Source: a virus. Taken from it: a stretch of 49,780 nucleotides of DNA. The DNA is taken from IMG/VR virus record IMGVR_UViG_3300018429_000005, positions 1-49,780 of that record; one strand, 5' to 3'. Below, piece by piece: positions 14,548-22,461 of this stretch. Made by a program: the position numbers and the translations under genes. Position 1 is the stretch's first letter, and every line of letters begins with the position of its first letter. The notes under the pieces are model-generated. The model saw only the letters and a program-made list of their open reading frames with translations, did no database searches and had not been told where the DNA came from.

Positions 14548-15027
14548 ATGGCGCGCGTCCAGAAGATCACCACCAATCCCAGCTTCATCGACGGGCGGTG
14601 GGTCGCCAAGGGCTTTCCGGTCTGGGTCGATACCGACAAGCTTTCCGGTCGGGAACGCAATTTCGCCGACGTCGGTACGCTCGCCGGTTCGCCCGCCGTG
14701 GTCGAGATGGCGGCGGTGGCGCCAACCGGCCCCAATCCGAAGCAGCCGCAGCAGGTGCCGCCCGACGCGAAGCAGACGGTCGAAGGGCATGTCATCCCCG
14801 GCGCGGTGCTGGTCGGCGAGACCGTTGACGTTTTGCAGGCGGCGGAAACGCAGATGAAGGCGCGGCAGACCGCGGCGGCGCTGCTCGAGGACGAGGTCGA
14901 GGACGATCTCGACACGACCAAGGCCGGGCTGATCGAGATCGCCGAGCGCGAGGGCGTCGAGATCGACGCAGCCGATACCAAGGCCGAGATTTGTGCCGCC
15001 ATCGAGGCCAAGCGCGCGAGCGCTTGA
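14548..15027 (+). CDS. Virion protein with C-terminal HeH/LEM-like domain (159 aa)
   Basis: AAGGAG precedes the ATG. A beta-rich N-terminus (FIDGRWVAKGFPVWVDT) is followed by an acidic linker and a C-terminal helix-extension-helix motif (TTKAGLIEIAEREGVEIDAA) ending IEAKRASA. That small domain is common in head-completion and capsid-associated phage proteins. It is probably a head decoration or joining component. Confidence 0.7.
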   Translation: MARVQKITTNPSFIDGRWVAKGFPVWVDTDKLSGRERNFADVGTLAGSPAVVEMAAVAPTGPNPKQPQQVPPDAKQTVEGHVIPGAVLVGETVDVLQAAETQMKARQTAAALLEDEVEDDLDTTKAGLIEIAEREGVEIDAADTKAEICAAIEAKRASA

Positions 15028-15049
15028 ACGCAAAGGAAGGACGACGCCC

Positions 15050-15931
15050 ATGGTCGGCATGCTCCCGCTGCTCGGATCGAACCCCTCGGTCAACCTGGCG
15101 CTTCAGGGTCGGGTCTTCCGGTATATCGACACCGCGAATGGATCCGACGCCGCGCGACGTTCAGGCAATCGCGCCTATCGAACGCTACAGGCGGCGATCG
15201 ACGCGGGCTCGCCTGGCGACGCTTTCCTGGTCGCCCCCGGCCAGTATGACGAGACGGTGACGATTCCGCCCGCGCTCAACCAGATCGTTTTGATCGGTCT
15301 CGGCGGGCGCGGCGCCGCTTTCATCGAGCCGTCGGCCGAGGACGCCGGCGGAATGGTTGTCAACGCCGACGACGTCGCGCTACACAACCTCGGCGTGGCG
15401 GGGGAGGATGCGACCAGCGCCGTCGCGCTCACCGTCACCGGCGCGCGCTTTCGGGCGACGTCGTGCAAGTTCGAGGGCGGGCTGACCCAGCTTGCGCTCG
15501 GCCCCGGCACCGACGCCCAGATCACGGCCGGCACGCACGGCGACGCCGGCGACGCGCTGGTCGAGGATTGCGAGTTCACCTGGGGCACCAACGGCGTGAT
15601 CCTGAAGGCGTCCGATTACGGCGCGGTGACGCAGGCGCGGTTCCGCCGTAATCTGTTCCGCAATCTGAGCGCGGCTGCGTTCGAGGAAAGCGGCGGCTCG
15701 GTGGACATTCGCTTTCGCGACCTGCTGATCGAGGGCAACATCTTCGCCGAGAACGAAGGCGCGCCGCCGACCAAATATATTTCGCTGAACGACGACAACG
15801 GCAATGACGGTCTCGTCGTCGGAAACTTCTTCCAGACCGCGCTCAACGGAGGGCTCAACCTCGTCAGCACCGCCCTGATCTGGAGCGCGAACTTTCATCC
15901 CGCCGGCCTTTCGACCGGCCAGCCGTCCTGA
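15050..15931 (+). CDS. Right-handed beta-helix virion protein (293 aa)
   Basis: After an N-terminal segment (QGRVFRYIDTANGSDAARRS) the sequence shows YRTLQAAIDAGSPGDAFLVA and then repeating short strands with G and N turns (VNADDVALHNLGVAG; FRATSCKFEGG; NLFRNLSAAAF; IEGNIFAENEG). This is a pectin-lyase-like parallel beta-helix, probably a head fibre or decoration protein, given its place in the head module far from the tailspike. No catalytic signature was recognised. AAAGGAAGG precedes the ATG. Confidence 0.7.
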   Translation: MVGMLPLLGSNPSVNLALQGRVFRYIDTANGSDAARRSGNRAYRTLQAAIDAGSPGDAFLVAPGQYDETVTIPPALNQIVLIGLGGRGAAFIEPSAEDAGGMVVNADDVALHNLGVAGEDATSAVALTVTGARFRATSCKFEGGLTQLALGPGTDAQITAGTHGDAGDALVEDCEFTWGTNGVILKASDYGAVTQARFRRNLFRNLSAAAFEESGGSVDIRFRDLLIEGNIFAENEGAPPTKYISLNDDNGNDGLVVGNFFQTALNGGLNLVSTALIWSANFHPAGLSTGQPS

Positions 15932-16071
15932 TGCGCGTCGACCCCGGCCTTCTCCTCCTGATCGCGGCGTTCGTGCTGTTTTGCGTCGCCGTGTGGAAGG
16001 AGAAGACGTTCACGGCCGCGGGCCTGGCTTGCGCCGCGGCGGCGTTCCTGCTCTCGGGCGCTTCGCTCTAG
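15931..16071 (+). CDS. 46-aa two-helix membrane protein
   Basis: MRVDPGLLLLIAAFVLFCVA, a short WKEKTF turn, and a second hydrophobic helix give a hairpin membrane topology. The ATG overlaps the previous stop. Conserved tiny membrane proteins at this site are known from other phages but have no established role; holin activity is possible but unsupported. Confidence 0.6.
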   Translation: MRVDPGLLLLIAAFVLFCVAVWKEKTFTAAGLACAAAAFLLSGASL

Positions 16072-16075
16072 GACG

Positions 16076-16414
16076 ATGCTCCGGCAACAGGAAGATTTTC
16101 GCATCGCCGAGCAGAGGCAGGTGCAGCAGGACATGCCGCGCCGCGCGACGGCGGTCGCGGAGGGAGGCGACACCGACACGCTGGAAGGACAGAACAGCGC
16201 CTATCATCTGGCGCGCGTCAACCATAGCGGCACGCAGGCGATCTCGACGGTCTCGGGGTTGCAGGCCGCGCTCGACGGCAGACTGGTCATCGTCGCCGCG
16301 CCGGCCACGGCAAGCTCGACGGGCGTGGCGGGGACCGTAGCATATGACAGCGATTTCTTCTATGTCTGCATCGCCACCGATACATGGAAGCGCGGCGCGC
16401 TGACGACTTGGTAG
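16076..16414 (+). CDS. Small virion fibre-like protein (112 aa)
   Basis: Features include YHLARVNHSGTQAISTVSGLQAALDG, a repeat common in tail and head fibre stalks, then a C-terminal GVAGTVAYDSDFFYVCIATD ending in KRGALTTW, a compact beta module seen in many phage fibre proteins. It is probably a minor decoration or fibre subunit. Confidence 0.65.
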   Translation: MLRQQEDFRIAEQRQVQQDMPRRATAVAEGGDTDTLEGQNSAYHLARVNHSGTQAISTVSGLQAALDGRLVIVAAPATASSTGVAGTVAYDSDFFYVCIATDTWKRGALTTW

Positions 16415-16430
16415 GGATGAGGAAAAGACC

Positions 16431-16748
16431 ATGGCGATCGAGCTTGAGATTCTTGAATGCGCGGATATGGGCGCGTCCGGCGGCGACCGGCTGCCGATCC
16501 TGCGGGATCCGATCACGCGCCAGCGGATCGCCGCCGCCGGGCTGAGCGAGGCGTTCGGCGCCGACACCAAGTTCATCCTGGTCCGCAATTTCGGCGATGC
16601 CGTGCACATCCGGCTGAACGATACCGACGTTGAGACCGAGGCCGCGACGACCGATCCGAACAGCATGAAGCTGCGCGCGACGTCGGACCAGCTTCCGATC
16701 AAGCTCGACCGCACACTCTCGCAGAAGCTCGACGTGCGCGCGGCCTGA
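16431..16748 (+). CDS. Hypothetical virion-region protein (105 aa)
   Basis: A beta-rich protein containing DTKFILVRNFGDAVHIRLND. The stop overlaps the next ATG by 1 nt. The position suggests a structural or assembly role; no family was recognised. Confidence 0.65.
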   Translation: MAIELEILECADMGASGGDRLPILRDPITRQRIAAAGLSEAFGADTKFILVRNFGDAVHIRLNDTDVETEAATTDPNSMKLRATSDQLPIKLDRTLSQKLDVRAA

Positions 16749-17785
16749 TGGACATCGGGATCGGCATCGATTTCGGCAGTCACGCGGGCGAGGGCGCGGC
16801 TGTCGATACCACGCCGACGGCGTTCAGCTTTACCGACCAGACCGACGTGCCGGTGTCCTCGGTCAGGACGTCGAACTCGATCACGGTGGAGGGCACGAAC
16901 GAGTCGACGACGGTCTCGATCACCGGCGGCACGTACAGCCGGAACGGCGGGGCCTATACCGCGACGGCGGGCAGGGCCTATCCGGGCGACAGCTTCACCG
17001 TCCGGCACACCTCCTCGGGCAGCGGCCAGACCGCGACGAACACCGTGCTGACCATCGGCGGGGTTTCGGATACGTTCACTTCGACGACCGCGGACGTCAC
17101 CGCGCCGACGATCACGTCCGCCGACTCCGGCAATTGCGAGGAAAATGCGACGCTCGCTTTCGCACTGACCGCGAACGAGAGCGTGACGTGGACGATCACC
17201 GGCGGCGCCGACGCGGCCCGGTTCGAGATCGACGGCTCGGCATTGCGCTGGGCCGGGGACGGGACCAAGGACTTCGAGACGCCGGACGACGCCGACACGA
17301 ACAACGCCTATATCGTGCAAGTGACGGCGACCGACGCGGCGCTGAACGCGACCAACCAGACAATTACGATCACCGTGACGGATGTGGTCGAGGGGCCGGT
17401 CGAGCTGCTGATCGACACGGACATGCCCGGCACGGCGAACTGGTTGCCGGGCCATACGGGCGGAACGGTCGATCCTCAGATCATCGGCGGGGAGGGCGTG
17501 TTTACGGCCGAGACGGAAGGCAATACCCAGCACCTGACGCAGACGCTTGCGGGCGGTTCCCTGCCCGCCGGGGACTATGTTGTCGGTGTGGACGTGAGCG
17601 CGAACAGCGACTGGCTGCAACTTCGCCTCCTCGGCGCTGCCAACGAAATACGCGGCTCGGCCTCGTTCGAGGGGACCGGCGCAGGTCTTACCGATACGAT
17701 CACGGCGACTGGCGAGGTCAGCAAGTTCCGCATCAACACCGCCAGCGACGTGACGATGAGCAACCCGACGATGCAAGCCGCATAG
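16748..17785 (+). CDS. Ig/cadherin-like surface protein (345 aa)
   Basis: Residues ~20-110 form an Ig-like module (TPTAFSFTDQTDVPVSSVRT; SDTFTSTTADVTAP). Residues ~110-215 show a cadherin-like repeat with ATDAALNATNQTITITVTDV and an acidic, calcium-type DDADTNN loop. The C-terminal part is a separate beta domain. Such modules decorate phage heads or tails and bind glycans or cells. The start overlaps the preceding stop. Confidence 0.75.
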   Translation: MDIGIGIDFGSHAGEGAAVDTTPTAFSFTDQTDVPVSSVRTSNSITVEGTNESTTVSITGGTYSRNGGAYTATAGRAYPGDSFTVRHTSSGSGQTATNTVLTIGGVSDTFTSTTADVTAPTITSADSGNCEENATLAFALTANESVTWTITGGADAARFEIDGSALRWAGDGTKDFETPDDADTNNAYIVQVTATDAALNATNQTITITVTDVVEGPVELLIDTDMPGTANWLPGHTGGTVDPQIIGGEGVFTAETEGNTQHLTQTLAGGSLPAGDYVVGVDVSANSDWLQLRLLGAANEIRGSASFEGTGAGLTDTITATGEVSKFRINTASDVTMSNPTMQAA

Positions 17786-17796
17786 GAGAGACTGAC

Positions 17797-18201
17797 ATGA
17801 TCGACGTATCGAGCCTCAATCTCGGCCAACCGCTCATTCGATACTGCATGTTCGACGACAATGCCGGATGGGCCGCCGAGGAGCTGATCAGCGGCTTCCA
17901 GAGCCAGTTCAACGGTAATCCCAACCAGTATCAGAGCCGCACGTCGCTGGAGGAAGTGCAGCCCGGCACGCGCGTTCTGGTCGAGATGAGTCTCGGCGAA
18001 GGCGGCACCTACGGTACATGCCGGCCATGCGTGTTCGGAGTCAACGGCACTCTTCAGAGCGAGCCGGGCACGCATTTCGAAATCATCACCGCCGCCAACG
18101 GGCAGCTTGTCGGCGTGCGCGACGGCCCGATCACGGTGACGGACGAAGGCAGCGACATTCCTGTGAAGATGATTCAGGCCTGGCCGATCCGCGAGGACTG
18201 A
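17797..18201 (+). CDS. Hypothetical virion protein (134 aa)
   Basis: The start MIDVSSLNLGQPLIRYCMFD follows AGGAGAGACTGAC. The protein is compact and beta-rich. No signature was recognised. Its place just before tail tubular A suggests a head-tail joining or decoration protein. Confidence 0.6.
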   Translation: MIDVSSLNLGQPLIRYCMFDDNAGWAAEELISGFQSQFNGNPNQYQSRTSLEEVQPGTRVLVEMSLGEGGTYGTCRPCVFGVNGTLQSEPGTHFEIITAANGQLVGVRDGPITVTDEGSDIPVKMIQAWPIRED

Positions 18202-18245
18202 GCCGGAGGATTGTCGCCCGCGACGATCTCGCGTAGAAGCAGGCC

Positions 18246-18950
18246 ATGACCTTCCGGCCCGACCCGTCCGACGTCAAGCTCTGCAATCGGGCACTGTCGC
18301 GGCTGAGACAGGGGCCGATCAGCAGCGTCGATCCGCCGCTTCCGGCGGGCGCGGCGTCGCGCGAATGCTATCGCTGGTACAAGCCGACGGTGGCGCGGCT
18401 GCTCGAGCTGCATCACTGGAACCTCGCCACGGCGCGTGCCACGCTGACCGAGGTCACGAACGACCGGGGGAATGAGTGGCTCTACGCTTACCAGCTTCCG
18501 GTCGATTGCGCGTTTCCGGTCAGTCTGGCGACGCTCAGCGGTTCGGGCAATATGAATTATTACCAGGGGCTTTCTGGACTGCTCGCCATGTGGAATGGCG
18601 CGCCCGCTTTCCTGAAGGCGGGGGACGTCCTTTACAGTCGCTGGGCGGGCAGTCTCGATTATGTCTCCTACGACATCACCGAGGCCGCGTTCAATGCGAC
18701 CTTCGAAAATATCGTCGAGCTGACGCTCGCCGCCGCGATGTGCTACGCAGTCACTCAAAAGGAAAGGCGCGAGGAGGCGCTGCGCCAACAGGCCACGACT
18801 GCGATCAACATCGCCATCACCCAGAACCTCAACAGCGGTTGGCCGCGCTATGGCGACACGCCGAGCGAGCGCGATTTCGTTCGCGGCGCCGATTATCCGA
18901 TGCCTTACGGCTGGAATTGGGACTGGACGCCGGGTCCGGTCGGTGCCTAA
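18246..18950 (+). CDS. Tail tubular protein A (head-tail adaptor)
   Basis: 234 aa of the T7 gp11 type: KLCNRALSRLRQGPISSVDP, then CYRWYKPTVARLLELHHWNL and the Trp/Tyr-rich WLYAYQLPVDC. This pattern is diagnostic for the adaptor ring between portal and nozzle. The stop lies 8 nt inside the next gene. Confidence 0.88.
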   Translation: MTFRPDPSDVKLCNRALSRLRQGPISSVDPPLPAGAASRECYRWYKPTVARLLELHHWNLATARATLTEVTNDRGNEWLYAYQLPVDCAFPVSLATLSGSGNMNYYQGLSGLLAMWNGAPAFLKAGDVLYSRWAGSLDYVSYDITEAAFNATFENIVELTLAAAMCYAVTQKERREEALRQQATTAINIAITQNLNSGWPRYGDTPSERDFVRGADYPMPYGWNWDWTPGPVGA

Positions 18951-19617
18951 GCAGGTCATATCGAATCTGAGCAAAGGCGAGCTCGGGCCGGAGCTTTACG
19001 GTCGGATCGACACGCCGCAATATCAGGCCGGCGTCAGGCGGGCGCGCAATTTCATCATCCAGAAATATGGCGGCATGGCCTTTCGTCCCGGCTTCAGGTT
19101 CGTCGGCGAGGCCGACGACGTCGAGACGCCGAACCGATACGTGCCGTTCCAGAACAGCATCGAATATGCCTACGTCCTCGCGATGATGGGCGTCAGCTTC
19201 CGGCCGCTGGCGCTTGGCGGCATGATGCTGGAAGAGGACGATCCCGCCTCGCCGCTGGGGCTTGAAATCCTCTCGATCAGCAGCGCGGCGCAGGCGGTGC
19301 TCGAGGTGTCCTTTCACGCGTGCAGCGTCGGCGACCGCTTCTATCTCGACGGCATTTCCGGCATGACCGAATTGAACGGGCGCTTCGGCACGGTGCTCGC
19401 GATCGTCGACGCCAGCCATCTTCGCACCGACATCGACACGCGGGGCCTGACCGCTTTCACCAGCTCCACCGGGATCGACCGCAGCGGCGCGCCTCCGCCT
19501 CCGGCGCCAGCGCCGCCCGCGCCTCCGCCTCCGCCCGCCCCCTCGCCGCCGCCTCCGATCGGCAGCGGAGGCGGCTCGGGAGGCGGCATCGGCGGTTATG
19601 TCGGCGAGACTCCCTGA
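18943..19617 (+). CDS. Tail tubular protein B, N-terminal half (split gene)
   Basis: 224 aa from a GTG that overlaps the adaptor gene. LSKGELGPELYGRIDTPQYQ, RNFIIQKYGGMAFRPGFRFV and RYVPFQNSIEYAYVLAM are the N-terminal signature of T7 gp12-like nozzle proteins, and GMTELNGRFGTV is from the inserted beta module of that family. The protein then ends in a long Pro-rich and Gly-rich tail (residues ~184-220) instead of continuing. Its TGA overlaps the ATG of the C-terminal half (TGATG). The family is normally one polypeptide of about 800 aa. Confidence 0.85.
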   Translation: MPKQVISNLSKGELGPELYGRIDTPQYQAGVRRARNFIIQKYGGMAFRPGFRFVGEADDVETPNRYVPFQNSIEYAYVLAMMGVSFRPLALGGMMLEEDDPASPLGLEILSISSAAQAVLEVSFHACSVGDRFYLDGISGMTELNGRFGTVLAIVDASHLRTDIDTRGLTAFTSSTGIDRSGAPPPPAPAPPAPPPPPAPSPPPPIGSGGGSGGGIGGYVGETP

Positions 19618-21392
19618 TGGGCTTCCACCGGCTGCATCTGGCCTACAGCCCCTATCGCGCGGCCGACCTCGCCGAGGTAGATTTCGTGCAGTCGACCAGC
19701 ATCGCCTATTTCGCGCATCTCGACTATCCGGTCCACAAGCTGACCTGGGCGGGGCATACCGACTGGACTTTCGCCGAGGTGACGTTCGGCCCGATCATCG
19801 CGGCGCCGGCGAACGTCGCGGGAACGGCGACCCAACCCAACGCGACCGGCGCCATTGCGACGGCCTATTCCTATTATGTCACCGCGACCGACGCGAACGG
19901 GCAGGAAAGTCGCGCATCGGCGGTCGATACCGAGACCAACGATCTCTCGCTGCAAGGCAATTACAACACGATCACATGGGATGCAGTCTCGGCTGCTGCC
20001 TTCTACACCGTGTACAAGGGCGACAACGCGGCGCCGGGCTATCTCGGCAGCACTGAGGCCGGGACGCTGAGCTTCAAGGACCGCAACCTTCAGGCGGTGC
20101 TGAGCGACACGCCGCCGAAAGCGACCAACCCGTTCGGCAGCACCGACAATTACCCCTCGGTCGTCGGCTTCCACCAGCAAAGGCTGATGCTCGGGAGGAC
20201 ACGAAATAAAGCCAACGCGGTTTGGGGAAGCGTGTCGGCCGATCCCGAGAATCAGGACGTCTCGCGCCCGGCCAAGCCCGACGACGCGCTTTCTTTCGCG
20301 CTCGTTTCGGAGAAGGTCAACTCGGTCAATCAGCTCGCCTCGGTCAAGCAAGATTTGATGGCGCTGACCACGAACGGAGTCTACTCGATCAAGGGCGGTG
20401 ACGGCGGCGCGATGACGCCGGCCGCGATCGTGCCGGAGAAGCAGACCGGCCGCGGCGCCTCGCGGCTCGACCCGATCCTGTTCGACAGCGTGCTCTTCTA
20501 CCAGCCGCGCAACACGGCGACGGTGCGGGCGCTGGGCTTCACTTTCGAGATCGAAGGGTATCGCAGCAACAACGTCTCGATCTTCAGCCCGCATTTTTTC
20601 AAGGCCCGGCGGATCGTGTCGTGGGCGGCGCAGGAGGAGCCCTATTCGTGCATCTGGGCGGCGCTCGACAACGGCGTGCTGCTTTGCTTCACCTGGGAAG
20701 AGGAGCAGCAGGTCTGGGGCTGGACGATGATGGAGATCGATGGCTCGGTTCAGCAGGTCGCGGTGATCGAGGAGCAGGGTAACGACCGGCTCTACGCGCT
20801 GATCGCGCGGACGATCGACGGTGTCGAGCGACGCTTTCACGAGCGGCTCGCTCTGCCGCATATCGACGACATCGCGACGGCGTGCCACCTCGACTGCTCG
20901 GTGACGCAGGTCTACGAAACCGCGACTGACGTCATCGGTGGGCTGTGGCATCTCGAAGGTGCGACGGTCTGGGCGACTTACGACGGCTATGTCGCTGAGG
21001 ATCTGGTCGTCTCGAACGGGCAGGTGACGATCCCGCACGAGGCGAATGTCGTCACCGCCGGCCTGCCCTATGAGGGCATTATCCAGACGCTGCCGTTCGT
21101 GCTGGGCGGCGGCAAGCATGTCGACCGGCAGAGCATCGGCGAGGTCGTGGTCCGCGCTCTGGAAACCAGAGGGCTCGAGATTTCAGTGGACGGTGTGCAG
21201 TTCGACCCGTTGCCCGAGCGCGAAGGCGACGATCCGTGGCTGCTGCCGGTCGAGGAGGCGTACGACTTCAGGGCGGTGCAGGAAGGGCATTGGAGCGACG
21301 GCGCGATGCTGACCATTCGCCAGCGCCAGCCGCTGCCTGCGCACGTCGTTGCGATCTTCGCCGACGTGGTAACTTCGGAAGAGGAGAGATGA
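19617..21392 (+). CDS. Tail tubular protein B, C-terminal half (split gene)
   Basis: 591 aa starting MGFHRLHLAYSPYRAADLAE, exactly where the usual gp12-like chain would go on. The following VDFVQSTSIAYFAHLDYPVH, KLTWAGHTDWTF, PSVVGFHQQRLMLGRTRNK and LMALTTNGVYSIKGGDGG are hallmark segments of nozzle proteins. An inserted fibronectin-like part (NATGAIATAYSYYVTATDAN) lies near residues 75-160. The frame is open upstream, but that sequence is an Arg-rich shadow, so restart at the TGATG overlap is the simplest reading. The two halves should form one nozzle. Confidence 0.85.
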   Translation: MGFHRLHLAYSPYRAADLAEVDFVQSTSIAYFAHLDYPVHKLTWAGHTDWTFAEVTFGPIIAAPANVAGTATQPNATGAIATAYSYYVTATDANGQESRASAVDTETNDLSLQGNYNTITWDAVSAAAFYTVYKGDNAAPGYLGSTEAGTLSFKDRNLQAVLSDTPPKATNPFGSTDNYPSVVGFHQQRLMLGRTRNKANAVWGSVSADPENQDVSRPAKPDDALSFALVSEKVNSVNQLASVKQDLMALTTNGVYSIKGGDGGAMTPAAIVPEKQTGRGASRLDPILFDSVLFYQPRNTATVRALGFTFEIEGYRSNNVSIFSPHFFKARRIVSWAAQEEPYSCIWAALDNGVLLCFTWEEEQQVWGWTMMEIDGSVQQVAVIEEQGNDRLYALIARTIDGVERRFHERLALPHIDDIATACHLDCSVTQVYETATDVIGGLWHLEGATVWATYDGYVAEDLVVSNGQVTIPHEANVVTAGLPYEGIIQTLPFVLGGGKHVDRQSIGEVVVRALETRGLEISVDGVQFDPLPEREGDDPWLLPVEEAYDFRAVQEGHWSDGAMLTIRQRQPLPAHVVAIFADVVTSEEER

Positions 21393-21475
21393 AAAAAGAC
21401 CCTCGCCGATGGCAATCGGCGAGGGTCAGTTTGGTATCGCCGATGGAGGTCAAGCGATGGAGGTTGTTTAGATGA
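21389..21475 (+). CDS. Possible 28-aa leader peptide
   Basis: MKKDPRRWQSARVSLVSPME continues to KRWRLFR. Its ATG overlaps the previous stop and its stop overlaps the next ATG (ATGA), and a GAGGAGAG ribosome site is present but very close. Codons 4-13 form the 13-bp hairpin at 21398-21427. It could be a coupling peptide between tail tubular B and gp13-like genes, or mere linker sequence. Confidence 0.35.
   Translation: MKKDPRRWQSARVSLVSPMEVKRWRLFR
21398..21427. terminator. Perfect 13-bp hairpin between virion genes
   Basis: GACCCTCGCCGAT-GGCA-ATCGGCGAGGGTC. An A-run lies on the 5' side, so the canonical stem plus T-run terminator reads on the minus strand. On the plus strand only a weak TTT follows. 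It may be a bidirectional or partial terminator, or an mRNA stabiliser. Confidence 0.6.
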
Positions 21476-21924
21476 TCGAGATCGTTCCCGCAAGACCTTT
21501 TCATGTTGGCACCATCGCCCGGCGGTTGCGGGCGATCGACCGGCTCGAATGTTTCGTGGCCGGGCACACGCCGAAGCAGGCGTTGCGGCTTGGGCTGACG
21601 GCAAGCTCGATCGTGTGGACGGCGACGGTCGACGGCCGGCCGGAGGCGATGTTCGGCGCTTGTCCGATCTCGACGCTGGAAGGCCGCGGTCGTGCCTGGT
21701 TGCTGATGACCGAGGAGGCGGAGCGGCATCAGAAGACGCTGGTCCGGCTCGGTTGGCGCTATACGCAGGCGCTGCACGGGCATTATCCGATCCTCGAAAA
21801 CCACGTCCATGCGCGAAATCATCGCGCGATTCGCTGGCTCGCAAGGCTGGGCTATGCGGTCGGCGCGGTCGATGTTATTGAAGGCGAGCCGATGCGTCCG
21901 TTCGTGCGCTACTCATTGTCGTGA
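21472..21924 (+). CDS. Gp13-like phage protein, GNAT-like fold (150 aa)
   Basis: The protein resembles the T7 gp13 / DUF2833 family: RPFHVGTIARRLRAIDRLEC, GMTAS-like LGLTASSIVWTATVDGRPEA, and NHRAIRWLARLGYAVGAVDV at the place of a GNAT C-terminal helix and strand. T7 gp13 affects assembly of internal core proteins; enzymatic activity is not established. It precedes the core-protein genes as in T7. Confidence 0.75.
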   Translation: MIEIVPARPFHVGTIARRLRAIDRLECFVAGHTPKQALRLGLTASSIVWTATVDGRPEAMFGACPISTLEGRGRAWLLMTEEAERHQKTLVRLGWRYTQALHGHYPILENHVHARNHRAIRWLARLGYAVGAVDVIEGEPMRPFVRYSLS

Positions 21925-21939
21925 AAGGAAGCTGAAACT

Positions 21940-22461
21940 TTGTGCGATCCAATCACGATGACTGCGTTGACTGCCGCATCGGCTTTGGTCGCCGCCGGGG
22001 GGCAGGTTTATAGCGGGCTCGCGGCCAGCGCGCAGGGCAAATATGAGCAGCGCGTCGCCGAGGTCAATCGCGGCATGGAGCTCCGGAGCCGCGACGATGC
22101 GCGTGAGCGCGGTGAGATCGAGCAGATGCGGCATTACCGACGGTTGTCGCAGCAGCTCGGTGAGCAGAGCGCGCGGCAGGCAGCGAGCGGCGTCGACGTC
22201 AATTTCGGCTCGGCGGCCGGGCTGATCGACGATGCGCTGATGATCGGCTACGAGGACAGTGCGATCATCGGCGAGAACACGATCCGCGAGATGCGTGGCT
22301 ACGAGATCAACGCCGCCAACTATGTGATGCAGGGCCGGGCGGCGCGTTCGCGCGGCCGGGGTGCGGTGATCGGCGGCTTTATCAACGCCGGCAGCACGAT
22401 CCTCGGCGCCGCGAGCCAGGTATCGAGGGCGTCCGGCGCGCGTAGCTCGGCCGGTATCTGA
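21940..22461 (+). CDS. Internal core / ejection protein, T7 gp14-like (173 aa)
   Basis: The gene starts at TTG, supported by AAGGAAG and by the N-terminus MCDPITMTALTAASAL, since MC-(D/E)-P is conserved in these short core proteins. A hydrophobic N-terminal helix, a long amphipathic middle (YEQRVAEVNRGMELRSRDDA) and a Gly-rich C-terminus (GAVIGGFINAGSTILGAAS) match outer-membrane-crossing ejection proteins. It is coupled to the next gene by a 1-nt overlap. Confidence 0.8.
   Translation: MCDPITMTALTAASALVAAGGQVYSGLAASAQGKYEQRVAEVNRGMELRSRDDARERGEIEQMRHYRRLSQQLGEQSARQAASGVDVNFGSAAGLIDDALMIGYEDSAIIGENTIREMRGYEINAANYVMQGRAARSRGRGAVIGGFINAGSTILGAASQVSRASGARSSAGI

Noticed and set aside
15050-15931. 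The head-region beta-helix protein as a second tailspike enzyme
   Set aside because: It lies in the head module, lacks a tail-attachment N-terminus and shows no catalytic signature, so a decoration role is more likely.
19491-19620. A -1 frameshift joining the tail tubular B halves
   Set aside because: The second frame lies in the -1 register, but no convincing slippery heptamer with a following structure was seen, and the TGATG overlap gives a simpler explanation.
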